Below, one piece after another: positions 10,762 through 21,520 of a DNA stretch of 64,000 nucleotides. The position numbers and the translations under genes were made by a program. The stretch spans positions 33,157,075 through 33,221,074 of the forward strand of contig NC_079514.1 of assembly GCF_000801105.2 (NCBI RefSeq), read 5' to 3'. The DNA is from Raphanus sativus (lineage: Eukaryota > Streptophyta > Magnoliopsida > Brassicales > Brassicaceae). The notes under the pieces are model-generated. The model did no database searches and had not been told where the DNA came from. It saw only the letters and a list, made by a program, of their open reading frames with translations. Positions within the stretch are counted from its first letter, which is position 1, and every line of letters begins with the position of its first letter.

Positions 10762-11981
10762 TTATAGAAACAAGAGATTCTCAACATAACCAGGGAAGAT
10801 AGAGACTGTACGACGATCCGAGTCATCATCCCAAAACCGAAGCTGCTTCTTATCTGATATCCCTTCAATCTCGACTCTTCTCATGCTATTGTTTTTAGGA
10901 TCATAACACAAAACATAAAAAACGTTGGTGCGCGCAAAGTTTCTGGTGCCAAAACAAACTCTCCTGAACCATCAATGGCACAAAATACTTGAAACAAGGC
11001 ATCCCTGCAAGCTAATCTAGGCAAAACGAAATTCTTATTGGATTATTCATGTGTTGCAGCATCCTCTAAAACCCACAACTCGATATAGCCAGAGTAACCA
11101 CAACCAAATCCACCATATCCTGTGAACATGATAGCAAGCTTCCCATTGTATCTCGTCATTCTTGTAAACCTTGTTGCTCTTTCTGTTGGTACTTTGATAA
11201 TATCAAATTTTTCAGACCTAACATCAAAACTCATGACAACATGATCTTTACGAAGGAGACGAGTACTTGTGTCCAAATAACCTCCATAGTATAAAACACC
11301 ATCTATACATATGTGAGGTGATTCAGGAGAGTGACGAGGACAGTTTTCAATCATCCTCCACGAACTCCCATTTCCCAGTGTCAAAACTTGAATCTTGTGG
11401 GCTAAGCCACGTCCCCTACGAAGATGCATGCCTCTACTCATACACAACATTTTGTAGTCACCACCGATGGGATCATAACCCAAGTAGTGGTACATGCGTA
11501 TCCTGTGAGCATCGACATTAGGCAAAGCAATGGACCGTCTAGTGCTAGGGTTGTATACCATGAGCTTAGAAGGAGGTCCATAGCAAATCAAACCGTGGAC
11601 AGATGGAGTAATGACTGTGTACGGTTGAGAATGGCATGTCATATGGTACCTTGCTACACAAGATATTGATGATTGATCTCCTTCTTGGCGTTGACTCGAC
11701 GAGAAGAAGAAGTGTTTTCCGTGGCGTTTGCTCTTGAATGTGAAGATGAGACCTTGAGGATGAGTCGTCGACGACTTGATCAAGTACGATTTAACAAAAT
11801 CTCGGTTGCGGATGATGGATGACCAGGGCTTGGATACGCAGATGAACCTTGCTAGGGTTTTAACAGGCAAATCTTTGAGTATCTCTGGGATGAGATCAAG
11901 AGGAATCGAACCTTCTCCGCTTGTTCTTACATCATCGGGGATGTTCTTATTCTTTGCAAGCTTGGACTTCTGTCTCTCCAT
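10762..11981 (-). pseudogene. F-box and FBA-domain gene with broken C terminus
   Basis: F-box proteins of this crucifer family are thought to be substrate receptors of SCF ubiquitin ligases. The open frame 11981-11043 (312 codons) has an F-box at about residues 24-70 (IPLDLIPEILKDLPVKTLARFICVSKPW) and an F-box-associated beta-propeller-like region (GLICYG, YNPSTRRSIALP, YDPIGGDYKMLC, ICIDGVLYYGG). It stops at EDAATHE-TAA. Reading on in the same frame gives SNKNFVLPRLACRDALFQV and FCAIDGSGEFVLAPETLRAP, and after a one-base frame change near 10925 gives YDPKNNSMRRVEIEGISDKK and FPGYVENLLFL-stop at 10762. That is the normal family ending. The ancestral protein was therefore about 405 residues, and this allele has lost some 95. 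It may still make a truncated protein with an intact F-box. Confidence 0.8.
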
Positions 11982-12184
11982 GGCAGAAAACAGGGGAAAC
12001 AGCCAAAGTCATCTTTCTTTTTTCTATTTGTCAGACAGTCAGAAGAAGATTCGTGGAAAGGCCTAAAGGGCTAAAATTTGTGGGTTATTTTCCACATATA
12101 TATCACATGAATTCTAATCTATTTTACTATATAGAATTTAAATTTTATTATTTAAAAGTTATTAATTGTCAAATGATGATATGA

Positions 12185-12715
12185 TTTTAAATTTTTAAAA
12201 ATTCAAAAAAAAAACTTTAAAAAGTTCAGAAAAAATTCACAAATTTTAAATATTTTTGACATATCACTATCTATACATCATCACCGTTAACGGCGGTATG
12301 TAAGTAACTGTCCATTATCGATGATATGTCAAAAAAATTCACCGCCAATAATGATATGTTAGAAACTACCATTGTCAGCTTTATTTCTTAAAAAAAAATT
12401 ACCATTATCGGTGATGATATGAGAAACCGCCCCCATCAATGGTGATAGGTCAAAAAATTTCAATTTAAAAAACAATTGAATTTTTGTTTTATTTTGATTT
12501 TGTAAAAATATATTTTGGATTGTTTTCGAATTTTGAAAAGAAAAATTTGAATTTATTTATCCAATAATATTATTTATTATGTTTAACTTACATTTCCCCC
12601 ATCGGTTATTTTAATTTACCGCATTATTCAACATCTTTCAAACAAAAAATGTGACAAATATAACTAGAGCTACTTAATTATCCAACATGTTTCAAACATA
12701 AATTTTTTTTTTTTT
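12185..12715. repeat. AT-rich region with degenerate GATGATATG repeats
   Basis: Between 12240 and 12460 the motif GATGATATGTCAAAAAA or its variants (TATCGATGATATGTC, AATGATATGTTAG, TCGGTGATGATATG, AATGGTGATAGGTC) recurs four times with irregular spacing, in a context alternating ACCGCC and ACCATTA. No coding frame. The rest is plain AT-rich sequence. Confidence 0.4.
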
Positions 12716-12943
12716 TTGAATATTGAATTTCTCTGCTGTTTCACCGTCTTTGTTTGAACTATGTTAATAGATGTATTTGAGCTTGTGTATATAGTCGTGT
12801 CTCATAATAAAGTGCATTAGGTTTAGGCCTTGATGATGTTTGTATTCAGTGATGTTAATAGAACAAAACCATTTGAAAAGACTTGGATGTGTCCTTATAA
12901 GATCATATCAAACATATCCAGTTTTAGAAGGTGAGTGAGTGTG

Positions 12944-14348
12944 ATGTCTGAGGAAGGAGATGACTTTTCTACTTCTAAGCAGAGCCGGACTTGAACGGAG
13001 TCTCACGAAACATACGTATGGGGCCCTCACCTCATGGGGCCCCCAGTTCCAATTTTTTTTTTTTTTTTGTAGAATGGCTTTGTAAATATGTAATGAGATG
13101 TTAACATTTAATCTTATGTGGACATAATAAAATATGTGAGTATCGTAAGTTTCTTTTTGTCAACCACGTGAGCATTGTAAGTTATTCAATAAATATTATA
13201 ATATATTTAAACAAGTAAAAAAACATTATTTTTAGTTCACCTAAAGAAAGTTACGAGTTTGTCTTTTACGAGTTTGTCTTTTCAACTTCTCCTCTTTTCT
13301 GTTGTTGTGTTTCTTAGAACTATTGTACTCTATTTATTTTTTTTAAAACCTTCTCAAGTCTATTTAACTATTGTACTCTATTTTGAAGATAATTATATTT
13401 GGATTGTTCTTTTTTTTTTCCTTATTATATAGCTTTTGATGTTGCTTCTTATTATTAAAACTACGAAAAGTTCATCTTTGTTTTGAATAGGGCCCCAGAA
13501 ATCTCAGGTCCGGCTCTGAGTCTAAGAGTAATGGACAAATAGAGATTGAGTTGCAGCCAGAATTGGTTTCTTACGGAACGTTAGCAGCAGAAATGATTCC
13601 CACAACATTGGTTTCATCTGAGGAAACGAAGTAGATTTGACTATGGCGGCATCGTTGGTAACACATGGGGACTGGAATCGTGTGTGTGTTTGTGTGTGTG
13701 AGCATGAAAGGCCAACACTTTGGAGGGAGGAGCATGAGGAATCTCCACATGGTCATCTGCTTTTGAGAAAGAAGCCAAGACTAAAGACGGAGGAAAAAGA
13801 AACATATGAAGAGGAAGTCAACACTCTTGTTAACTAAAGCTGAGGTGGCAAGGAGTCAAAGATTCTAACGTTATTAGATGGTTTTTAGTTCGGAGACGTC
13901 TTCGTTAAATAGGATCGTCTCTGCATTTTCACTCTTTATGTTGAAATTTGTTGTCTAGCTCCGTACCATGAGAAGTCCAACGCAATCGTGTCATGAAATT
14001 GTTTTCAACAACATGAAGAAACTGGGAGAGGTGTATTTGTTTACTTACGCGGTCCTAAAGCTAAAGACATTATCCTAACCCACAAGCCTCCTACTTACGA
14101 AAACACTTCAGATCAAACCGAGGCTGTTTCATTTACCGTTACTTCAAGGGAATACGGCATTGGAACACAAGTAATATAACAAAAGTCGAATCTTTTTATA
14201 TTTGCAAAGATTGAAAAACAGAGATTGGAAATGTTGGTTGATGCAGATTCTGAGGGATCTTGGAGTCAGAACGATGAAGGTGATGATGACTCATAATCCA
14301 GCTAATAAAGCTGGTCTTAATGTCTATGGTTTAATCCATCTCTGGTAA
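12944..14348 (+). pseudogene. RIBA2-type riboflavin biosynthesis gene, decayed
   Basis: RIBA proteins join DHBP synthase and GTP cyclohydrolase II domains, the entry steps of plastid riboflavin synthesis. The remains are in order: MSEEGDDFSTS and, after a MITE insertion, NGQIEIELQPELVSYGTLAA (N-terminal region); DLTMAASLVT (family GDLIMAA) then, in another frame, GTGIVCVSM of the DHBP synthase; RGVFVYLRGPK; SREYGIGTQ; an intron; and ILRDLGVRTMKVM, NPANKAGLNVYGL of the cyclohydrolase. The DHBP synthase acidic motif DDEDRENEGD is deleted, frames shift repeatedly, the cyclohydrolase zinc-site and RGHEGRG regions are lost, and a hAT-type MITE interrupts it at 12980-13518. The position between HB6 and the MIZ1-like gene matches Arabidopsis RIBA2 (At2g22450). 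Confidence 0.85.
12980..13518. mobile_element. hAT-type MITE inside the RIBA2 relic
   Basis: Terminal inverted repeats CAGAGCCGGAC...GTCCGGCTCTG. The flanks CTTCTAAG (12972-12979) and AGTCTAAG (13519-13526) match at the last six of eight bases, an eroded 8-bp target duplication. The right interior carries GGGCCCC near both ends. Non-coding, 539 bp. Confidence 0.75.
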
Positions 14349-15188
14349 GGTTCCACTCATTAGTCCCCAGCAGCTCCTAACTGCTTTTGCGCGCGGAAAA
14401 GTATAGCCATTATTTGATTCCGACAGGAGCCAACACGTGTCTCCTTCTCTTAGCGATTAGTTTGTTCTTTAGTTATGTTTTCTTGGTCCCTAAACTATAT
14501 GATCCGAAATTTTCTTTCAGACTTCAATAATTATCATCAAGGATAAAATAACATTAAATAGTAGTGAAGTATACTTTTAATTTAAATTTTCTTTTCCAAC
14601 AAGAATAAATTGTTCAATAAATTGCAAATTTCGGCGACTTTCTGTTGAGAAGTTCTTTTTTGGTCGAACATTCATTGTTTCTAAGAATTTTAACAAATGT
14701 CACATGCTTTTATTAGAAAATTGGGTTTATGATAAAATATTTTCTGTTATTGATAAAATAAATTATTTTCTCATTTATTTTGAAACATTTTCATTGTAAT
14801 TACATTACTGCCTAAACCATTTGCATCAGTCTATTTCTTTGATAATTAAATACTTTGAAATGGTGCTGACAATAGACTAAAGTAAACTTTTAAATCGTTT
14901 GGCGCTGTCTATTTTGCCGACGTATTTTCATTTGTCTTTGATTATTTTTAAGATAAAGACCAATATATATATGTAAAAAATATATCTTGCAACAAGGTCA
15001 ACAACGAGAATTTGAACTGTGGTATGTAGATTACATACAAAAGCCAGAACTAAAGCACATAAGCTTTAAGCACGACCAAAAAACAAGTTCTTTTCTCTCG
15101 ACCAAAGAACAAAAAAAAAGAAAGAAACTTACAAAAAAAAAACAGAACCGTTATGTACTGTACGATCATCCTCACCGGTATAACTGAA
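14349..15188. other. Intergenic, between RIBA2 relic and MIZ1-like gene
   Basis: AT-rich sequence with no supported gene. The part nearest 15188 is probably the 3' UTR and terminator of the minus-strand MIZ1-like gene. Confidence 0.4.
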
Positions 15189-15932
15189 TCAAACCGATGA
15201 TGGGACGAAAAAGATACTGAGTTCCTGTCCAATATTCCCAGCTGGATCAATCAGATGGAAAGATTCAGATTCTTTCGAACCACAAACTCTTCTGAAACTA
15301 GCTCTCAAATACATCAACTCATCATCGAACCGGCCAAGCTCTTTCCCAGTCACAAGTCCAGCTCCGACAACAACCTTACTCAAAGCGGTTAACGCCGCCA
15401 TGTCGTCCTTCGAGGGACGGCGTTTTCTTGCATACCCAACTCTTTTTCCATTACAATGCATGTTCCAAAACGGCCTCGACGAAACAGAGTCACCCTCTTC
15501 TTCTTGGTTGTTCCTTTCCAAGACTATACGCAACGCACCTCCTCTCATTTCTCGAGCTAAGACCGTTGTTGGAACAGCCAGCTCGAGAAGAAGCTCGGGG
15601 TTTGTCGATTTTTTTGGTGTTTGGATGCAGAAATTGATTTTCCCTTTACGGTATCCGAAGATGGTTCCTGTGACTGTGGATGAAGAAAGGGAAATAGAGG
15701 AACGGAAAGAGGAAGTGCGTGATTTGATGTCGTTGTAAAGATTCTTGCTTCTCGAGTTAGGGTTTTCTTGTTCTAGTTCTTGGACTAATGTGGAGTTGCA
15801 AGTTGGGATGAGAAGCTTAATGATTGAACGGAGGAGACGCCATGATTGGACTTGGTTCTGGCAGTCTACGGTGGCTACCACCGGAGACTGAAACTCCATT
15901 GAAGCTATGGATTTGGTCTTTGACATTTTCAA
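15189..15932 (-). CDS. MIZU-KUSSEI1-like (DUF617) protein
   Basis: Single-exon gene of 247 residues. MIZ1, the founding member, is an ER-associated protein needed for root hydrotropism; most paralogues are uncharacterised. The N-terminal half holds a variable serine-rich region (SSFRSSISLSSSTVTGTIFGYRKG), and the conserved family core runs from about residue 85 to the end: GTIFGYRKGKINFCIQ, LLELAVPTTVLAREM, GGALRIVLE, WNMHCNGKRVGYARKR, and the C-terminal YLRASFRRVCGSKESESFHLIDP and GNIGQELSIFFV. Length and motifs are normal for the family. The start at 15932 (MKMSKTK) is followed by a second ATG two codons later; either may be used. Position matches Arabidopsis At2g22460. Confidence 0.92.
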   Translation of the reverse strand: MKMSKTKSIASMEFQSPVVATVDCQNQVQSWRLLRSIIKLLIPTCNSTLVQELEQENPNSRSKNLYNDIKSRTSSFRSSISLSSSTVTGTIFGYRKGKINFCIQTPKKSTNPELLLELAVPTTVLAREMRGGALRIVLERNNQEEEGDSVSSRPFWNMHCNGKRVGYARKRRPSKDDMAALTALSKVVVGAGLVTGKELGRFDDELMYLRASFRRVCGSKESESFHLIDPAGNIGQELSIFFVPSSV

Positions 15933-16030
15933 TGCTTTGAGAAAGCAAAAAAAAAAACCAAAAATGGAAAAAAAGGATTGAAGGATGAGAAGAAGAAGCA
16001 GCTTGAGGGTTTGGTGTTGAAGAGTTATAG

Positions 16031-16040
16031 GGTTTAAATA
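16031..16040 (-). promoter_or_regulatory. TATA box of the MIZ1-like gene
   Basis: Minus-strand TATTTAAACC about 100 bases upstream of the start codon, followed by a purine-rich leader on the plus strand. Confidence 0.6.
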
Positions 16041-16049
16041 GGGGAGACA

Positions 16050-17287
16050 GATGAGGAGATTTATGTACGAATACCGTTTTGATATTCCATCATAGTAATA
16101 TTTTAATTATTTTAAAATTCTGTTTTGGTTTTATTTTCTTGAAAAGTATACTAATGTCTGGATTATGAGAGACAATTTTTGAGCTTCGGTTTGTAAAGTG
16201 TTATTCGTGTTGGGTTTTTGTCATTCACCAAAAAGATTCTTTCGGAATAGGTGGAACTACTATCTAGTACGTACCATTTTGTATATTGATTATTGCAAAT
16301 AAAGTTATAAAAGATGTCAAATAATTAGGTTCTTGACATTTATAATTGTTTCACATCTTTTTGCAGAATTTGTTATCTTTTTTTTCTGTCAACCTTGCCA
16401 GATTTGTTATCATTCATATATATCATTCTTTAGGAGGAATTTTTCCTCAAAATATCATGTATACAAGTATTAACGGGGTAATCATCTTAGCATCGATTGC
16501 ATTTCATGACAAATTTCACCAAACTCACCAAATTTTATATATTTATAGAAAACCTTATAAAACATTGATTTTTATTTTATTATTTAATAAATTAATTTCA
16601 TATTTTAATTAATGCATCCCCACTTTTCCCCAAAGTGATTTAATAGCAAATATTTGGATAAAAGTATTAAATTATATTTTAATGTGTAAAAATAAAATAA
16701 TGTTAATATAATAATCAAAATACAAAATAATTAAAAAGATTTAGTATAGAATAAGTAATTGTTATGTTTCAATCTCTCTAAGATAACTAAAACATCAATC
16801 TTTTAAAATACATAAGAAATATTTTTGTTTAGATATAAAATTCAAAGTAGAAAACAGTCAGTCCAAAACAGATGGTCACTCAAGATTATAATCCCACATC
16901 AACAAATGATGAGACATGATCAAGTATGTTCAGCTTAACATTAACAATGTCATCAGTCCTGACTTAACTTTAGTCATTGTTAGAGGTTACAGTAAATATT
17001 TAGGAAAGATACACAGTACTTCAAATGTGTGATAACATTATTTAATTCGAGATACGAGCATGAAAGATCTGGAGTATTCCCCAATATAGAATGTAACATT
17101 TTTTTTAGTCCGAACGCATCTGAACCAAATGAATTACTTCTCTAAGATATTTTGGTCCGAACGCATACTCCATACTATCTAAGACACAATCAAAAGGATG
17201 TTGTTCGCTCTTCAACAAAAGGTAAGTATAGGTCGATTGATGTCAACTGCATCTGAACTCAAATATAATGAATACTTGCTTCTTTTG
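16050..17287. other. Upstream region of MIZ1-like gene, AT-rich
   Basis: No supported gene. A lone 88-codon frame at 16346-16612 has no recognisable domain and biased AT-rich codons. Confidence 0.4.
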
Positions 17288-17296
17288 AAATAATAT

Positions 17297-18300
17297 GGAT
17301 TTTTAACACTAAAACCCCTCGACTAAGTTTATTTTGGGTTAAAACACCCAAACTAAGTATTTAACGAAATAACCCCCAAACTAATTTTATTTAATGAATT
17401 AAACTCTCTCAGGTCATAATTACCATTACTACTGGTAAACTTTTAGTTTAAGGGTTTTTACATTAAGTAAACATAGTTGGGGGGTTTTATCATTAAAATA
17501 AAAAAAATAAAAAAATCCAAAATATAATAACATTATCTAAAAATTAGTAACTTTGGTTTTCAAAATTAGAATTTTTTAATTTATATAGATATGTGAGTAT
17601 GATTTTTTTTAAATCAACACTATATATGTATAAATTAAAAATGTAAAAACCCAAAAATAGAAAAAAATTTTATCTAAAGCTTTACCTGTAATAAAAATTA
17701 TCTAAAAAATTAAATGTAATCAACATTATATATGTATAACTTTAATTATACATTTTTATTGATACATATATAATGTTGATTTAAAAAAAAATCTGTCTCA
17801 TATATTTATAGAAATTTTTAAAAATGCTAATTTTGAAAATTAAAGTTACTAGATAAGATATAATTTTTTATTATATTTACTTGTCTTTTAGATTTTTTTA
17901 ATTTTTATATAATTTTAATACAGGTAAAGCTTTAGATATTTTTTATATTTTTGGGTTTTTACATTTTTAATTTATACATATATAATGTTGATTTTTAAAA
18001 AAGCAGACTTATATATTTATATATATTTTTTTTAAAAATGCTAATTTTGAAAATTAAAGTTACTAATTTTTAGTAATGTTATTATATTTTGGACTTTTTT
18101 TTAATGGTAAAACTCCCCAACTATGTTTATTTATTGTAAAAAACTCTAAACTAAAGATTTACCAGTAGTACTGGTAATTATGACCTTAAAGGGTTTAATT
18201 CATTAAAAAAAATTAGTTTAGGGATTATTTCATTAAATAATTAGTTTGGGGGTTTTTATCCAAAACAAATTTAGTTGGGAGTTTTTTACATTAAAAATCC
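17297..18300. mobile_element. Foldback Mutator-like element with 9-bp target duplication
   Basis: About 360-bp imperfect inverted arms: the left starts GGATTTTTAACACTAAAACC, and the right, reverse-complemented, starts GGATTTTTAATGTAAAAAAC. A perfect 9-bp direct duplication AAATAATAT flanks it (17288-17296 and 18301-18309), the hallmark of Mutator-like elements. The 280-bp centre is itself partly palindromic (AAAGCTTTACCTGTA and its complement at about 17677 and 17920), so the whole 1-kb element could fold back. Non-coding. Confidence 0.85.
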
Positions 18301-18436
18301 AAATAATATTTGTGCTACATTTCTCTGCATGAATTTTGTACTTACTTCCAAATGAAATACATTGTATTGGGCTACCAATTTATCCTCGAACGAGTTCAAC
18401 AAGGCAGTTATATATGTGTTTCTCACATTACGTAAG

Positions 18437-18825
18437 CAGATAGGACTGGGTTGTGGGTCGAACCCGCTTTCCCCCGCCCCTGCAATTCGCGAATTTCAAT
18501 GTTTTGGTAAAAACCCCGATCCGTGCAACCCGCAAAAACATAAATTTATATCTGCACTCGTCAGTTTAATTTGCGGATAATCTGCAGGACCCGTGGATTA
18601 TATGTTTTTCTAAAATTACTATTTAACCATTTTTAAATATATATATTATAACTAAAATTAAAATTTTATATATTTAAAAAAAATAATTATTATTTTTAAA
18701 ATTCTCGTATTTTTTGAAAAATATATAATTTTTTTACAAAAAAATCATTTAAAAGAAAAACTAAAAAAAAAATTTGTGGGTTAACGTATACACAATTTAA
18801 AATCCACCAGCCCGGTGCAGATGTT
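18437..18825 (-). repeat. Dispersed GC-island repeat, second copy
   Basis: Inverted relative to the copy at 2690-5015. It shares GGACTGGGTTGTGGGTCGAA and AATTTAAAATCCACCA, separated by a long A/T middle. Superfamily not identified; the open frame inside is not a gene. Confidence 0.5.
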
Positions 18826-18839
18826 TATCTATGTATGGA

Positions 18840-21508
18840 GACTTTTCCATAGTGAGATTGAGCTGATATTTTGACACAAGATATAGCTTTGAGTTAGCTT
18901 TTCAATGCCATCAGTTTGAGGTCAATCATCATCCTATAACAGATTTTTTTTCTATTTTACTGAAGAGTGGCCAGTATGCGTCCTGAAAGGAAGCTGTCGT
19001 GGAGATGAATGAATGTCGATCGACGATACAGCCTTGGTGTCGACCGACGCTGATGCTAGAAAGTGGACCCGAGTATATTTTAAGACCGATTTAAGCCCAT
19101 AAGTCACCACAAATTACCAAGAATGCCCATGGCCGACTTCAAACCACGTTTATGTGTTTTCTAAGCTATTGTTGATGGATATTTTATTTCTTTTATTCAT
19201 TATTCTTAGTTTTATGGTTGGAGAGAAGGGAAGAACTCCTTTAGAGTCCTCTTGGAACTCCATTGATTATAGTTTTATTAGTGATTTCTATTTCATCTAT
19301 TCATCTATGATTTATGTGGGTTTTTATAGGGTTTTGAATGAACTTCTAAATTATAGGATTGCTAGGTAATCTATAGATTTTACACTAGGGTGGTTAGTAA
19401 TACTAGGATAGTAGTTGGAACAACACAAGAGTGTGACTGATTATTTAAACCTAGAATCATAGAATAATTGAAAGGCAAGAGAGTGCAATCAATTAACGGA
19501 ACCCGATTCCTGTTGGATTATATACATAGGTGCATATGAGAGTTGGTATAAGAATTTAGTTGAACATTATCAAATATGGCATTAATGCTTGTCTGAAGTA
19601 GTGTCGATCGACGCTTTAGCCATAGAATCGATCGACGCTCGCTCCTTGTTCACATGCGAGATCTGGAACAAAGACTTAGGAATCTGATTAGTAACTGCAT
19701 GCAAGAGCTGGATTACTTTCTTATTGAATTTTCGAGGATAAACCCTGAGCATTTATATATTATTGTTTAGATAACCTAAATGAAACTCTAAGTTTAGCAA
19801 CCATCATTCCATCAAACAACTCATCAATCACTGAACAAATGCCTTGTTCACCTTGTTTTACTTTATTGTTTTATAATCTATTTGTCTAACTTGATTACGA
19901 TTGTATTGAGTTTATTGTGTGCCCACGCTCCATGTGGATTCGATCCCTAAATACTACAACTGAACCACTAATTTGAGAGAGTAAAAACACTCCTTAGGAT
20001 AATTTGAGTGACATCACTAATGCACAAGATGTCCAGCTTCCGCCGCGAATCAATTCTTTTGACTAAGTCTGGTATCTTAGTTGTCACTTGTTGACACAGA
20101 TTGAGCATCGATCGGTGCTATCAAGTTAGCGTCGATTGATGATGCCTTAGGCAATCATTAGCTAGCTTATCGATAGGTTCACTAGTCTTAACTAAATCAG
20201 CTGTCGTTTTTTTCTAGCAGTCCTAACTCAAGAGAATCTATTCTGGTGCAGAACCTACCGCCATAGTTGTCCACAATCATAATATCAGAGTTCTAATTAG
20301 CTACTCTAGAACACAAGCAGTAAGATCAATTCTAATGGAGGATGTCTAATTATCACCTTAGAAAATTCTATAGTTTTGGTTAATCCTTCATAACCTTAAA
20401 TGACTCTAAATCTAACAAAATCAATTACTCATACATATCAAAGCAGAACATAGCAAATATATCAATAAACTGCATAAATAGAATAGATAAGAAAAACTGG
20501 AGTTCTAATAGAAGCTCTGAATGAGTCTAGGATCTTCTCTCCAAACTACTAAAAACCCTAAACTATTTGCTGTGAATGAAAATACGAAAGCGTGTGTTGC
20601 CTAATACAATGACAAAACACTTTAATATTAAGTTAAAGTCGACTAGGGGCAGTCTTGTTATTATGTGGAACTTTAGCCTTAAGTTGGCCAGGAACCAAGT
20701 CAGGTCTTTCGTGCTTCGTTGTTGATCGACAATAAGTGATGTTTGTTGATTGATGATTATCTCTAATGTCGACTCTGGCTTGTTCAATGAACAGCTGTGA
20801 GTTTCTTCTGTTTTTATCTTCAAAATACTCCATAATCACCACATTTCTCCAAAACATACTTGAACTTGTAAAGATTCTAAAAATATTTCAATATGTAAAA
20901 AAGATTCTACTATATATTATTGCTGAAAAATGCTAAATCCATAGTATATCAAGTTCCAATACAAAATCTCTGAAGTAGTTCTTGATCTTCTCTTCAAAAA
21001 CTACTAAATAAAAACCATAAGTAAATATGATGTGGTAGATGTGTAAGTTGGTGTTTTGCCAAAACAATGACGAACACTATAAGTATTGGGTATAAAGTCA
21101 GCTAGAGGTAGTCTGGTAAATATGTGAAATTTTTGGGTTTCAGTTGGTTTGAATAAAGTCTCACCGTCTAGTTGCACTGATGTTGAGCAACACTAAGGAA
21201 GAGTGTCAATAGACACTTCTCCTGAATCTCGGCTATGATTTTGAATTTATGACCACTTACGAGTTTTTTCATCCATAAATTTTAAAATGCTTCATAATCT
21301 TTACGCTATTTAGACCTGAAAAGAACTTTAAAATAAATTTCAAACATAAAATAATAAATATAAAATGATTTATACTATATCTAAAACTGGTAAAATTCAT
21401 AGTATATCAACTATATCTTAAAATACATACAAAATGTGGATATGAAACTCGTAAAAAGAATTTGGTAAGAAACCTCGTAATTTTAAAATTTTAAAACCAA
21501 CACAAATT
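18840..21508. repeat. Degenerate LTR-retrotransposon-like debris with GTCGATCGAC motifs
   Basis: The motif GTCGATCGAC(G/A) or close variants recurs around 19015, 19050, 19606, 19627, 20110 and 20140, a pattern I associate with crucifer retroelement repeats (from memory). At 19920-20020, GTGCCCACGCTCCATGTGGA and CGATCCCTAAATACTACAAC resemble a plant Gypsy LTR region. Two diverged direct copies of a segment of about 300 bp lie at about 20540-20860 and 21000-21300 (shared: ACTACTAAA..AAACC, CAAAACAATGACGAACAC/CAATGACAAAACAC, AGTC-GCTAG-GG-AGTCT). No pol domains were seen. Confidence 0.45.
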
Positions 21509-21520
21509 AAGATATTTGAT

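Noticed and set aside
13637..13837. 66-codon frame with a CVCVCVCEH stretch
   Set aside because: A GT microsatellite and a frame mix of the RIBA2 relic; the real family peptide GTGIVCVSM lies in another frame.
19910..19950. tRNA or primer-binding site near GTGGATTCGATCCC
   Set aside because: No cloverleaf could be drawn by eye and no adjacent LTR start was found.
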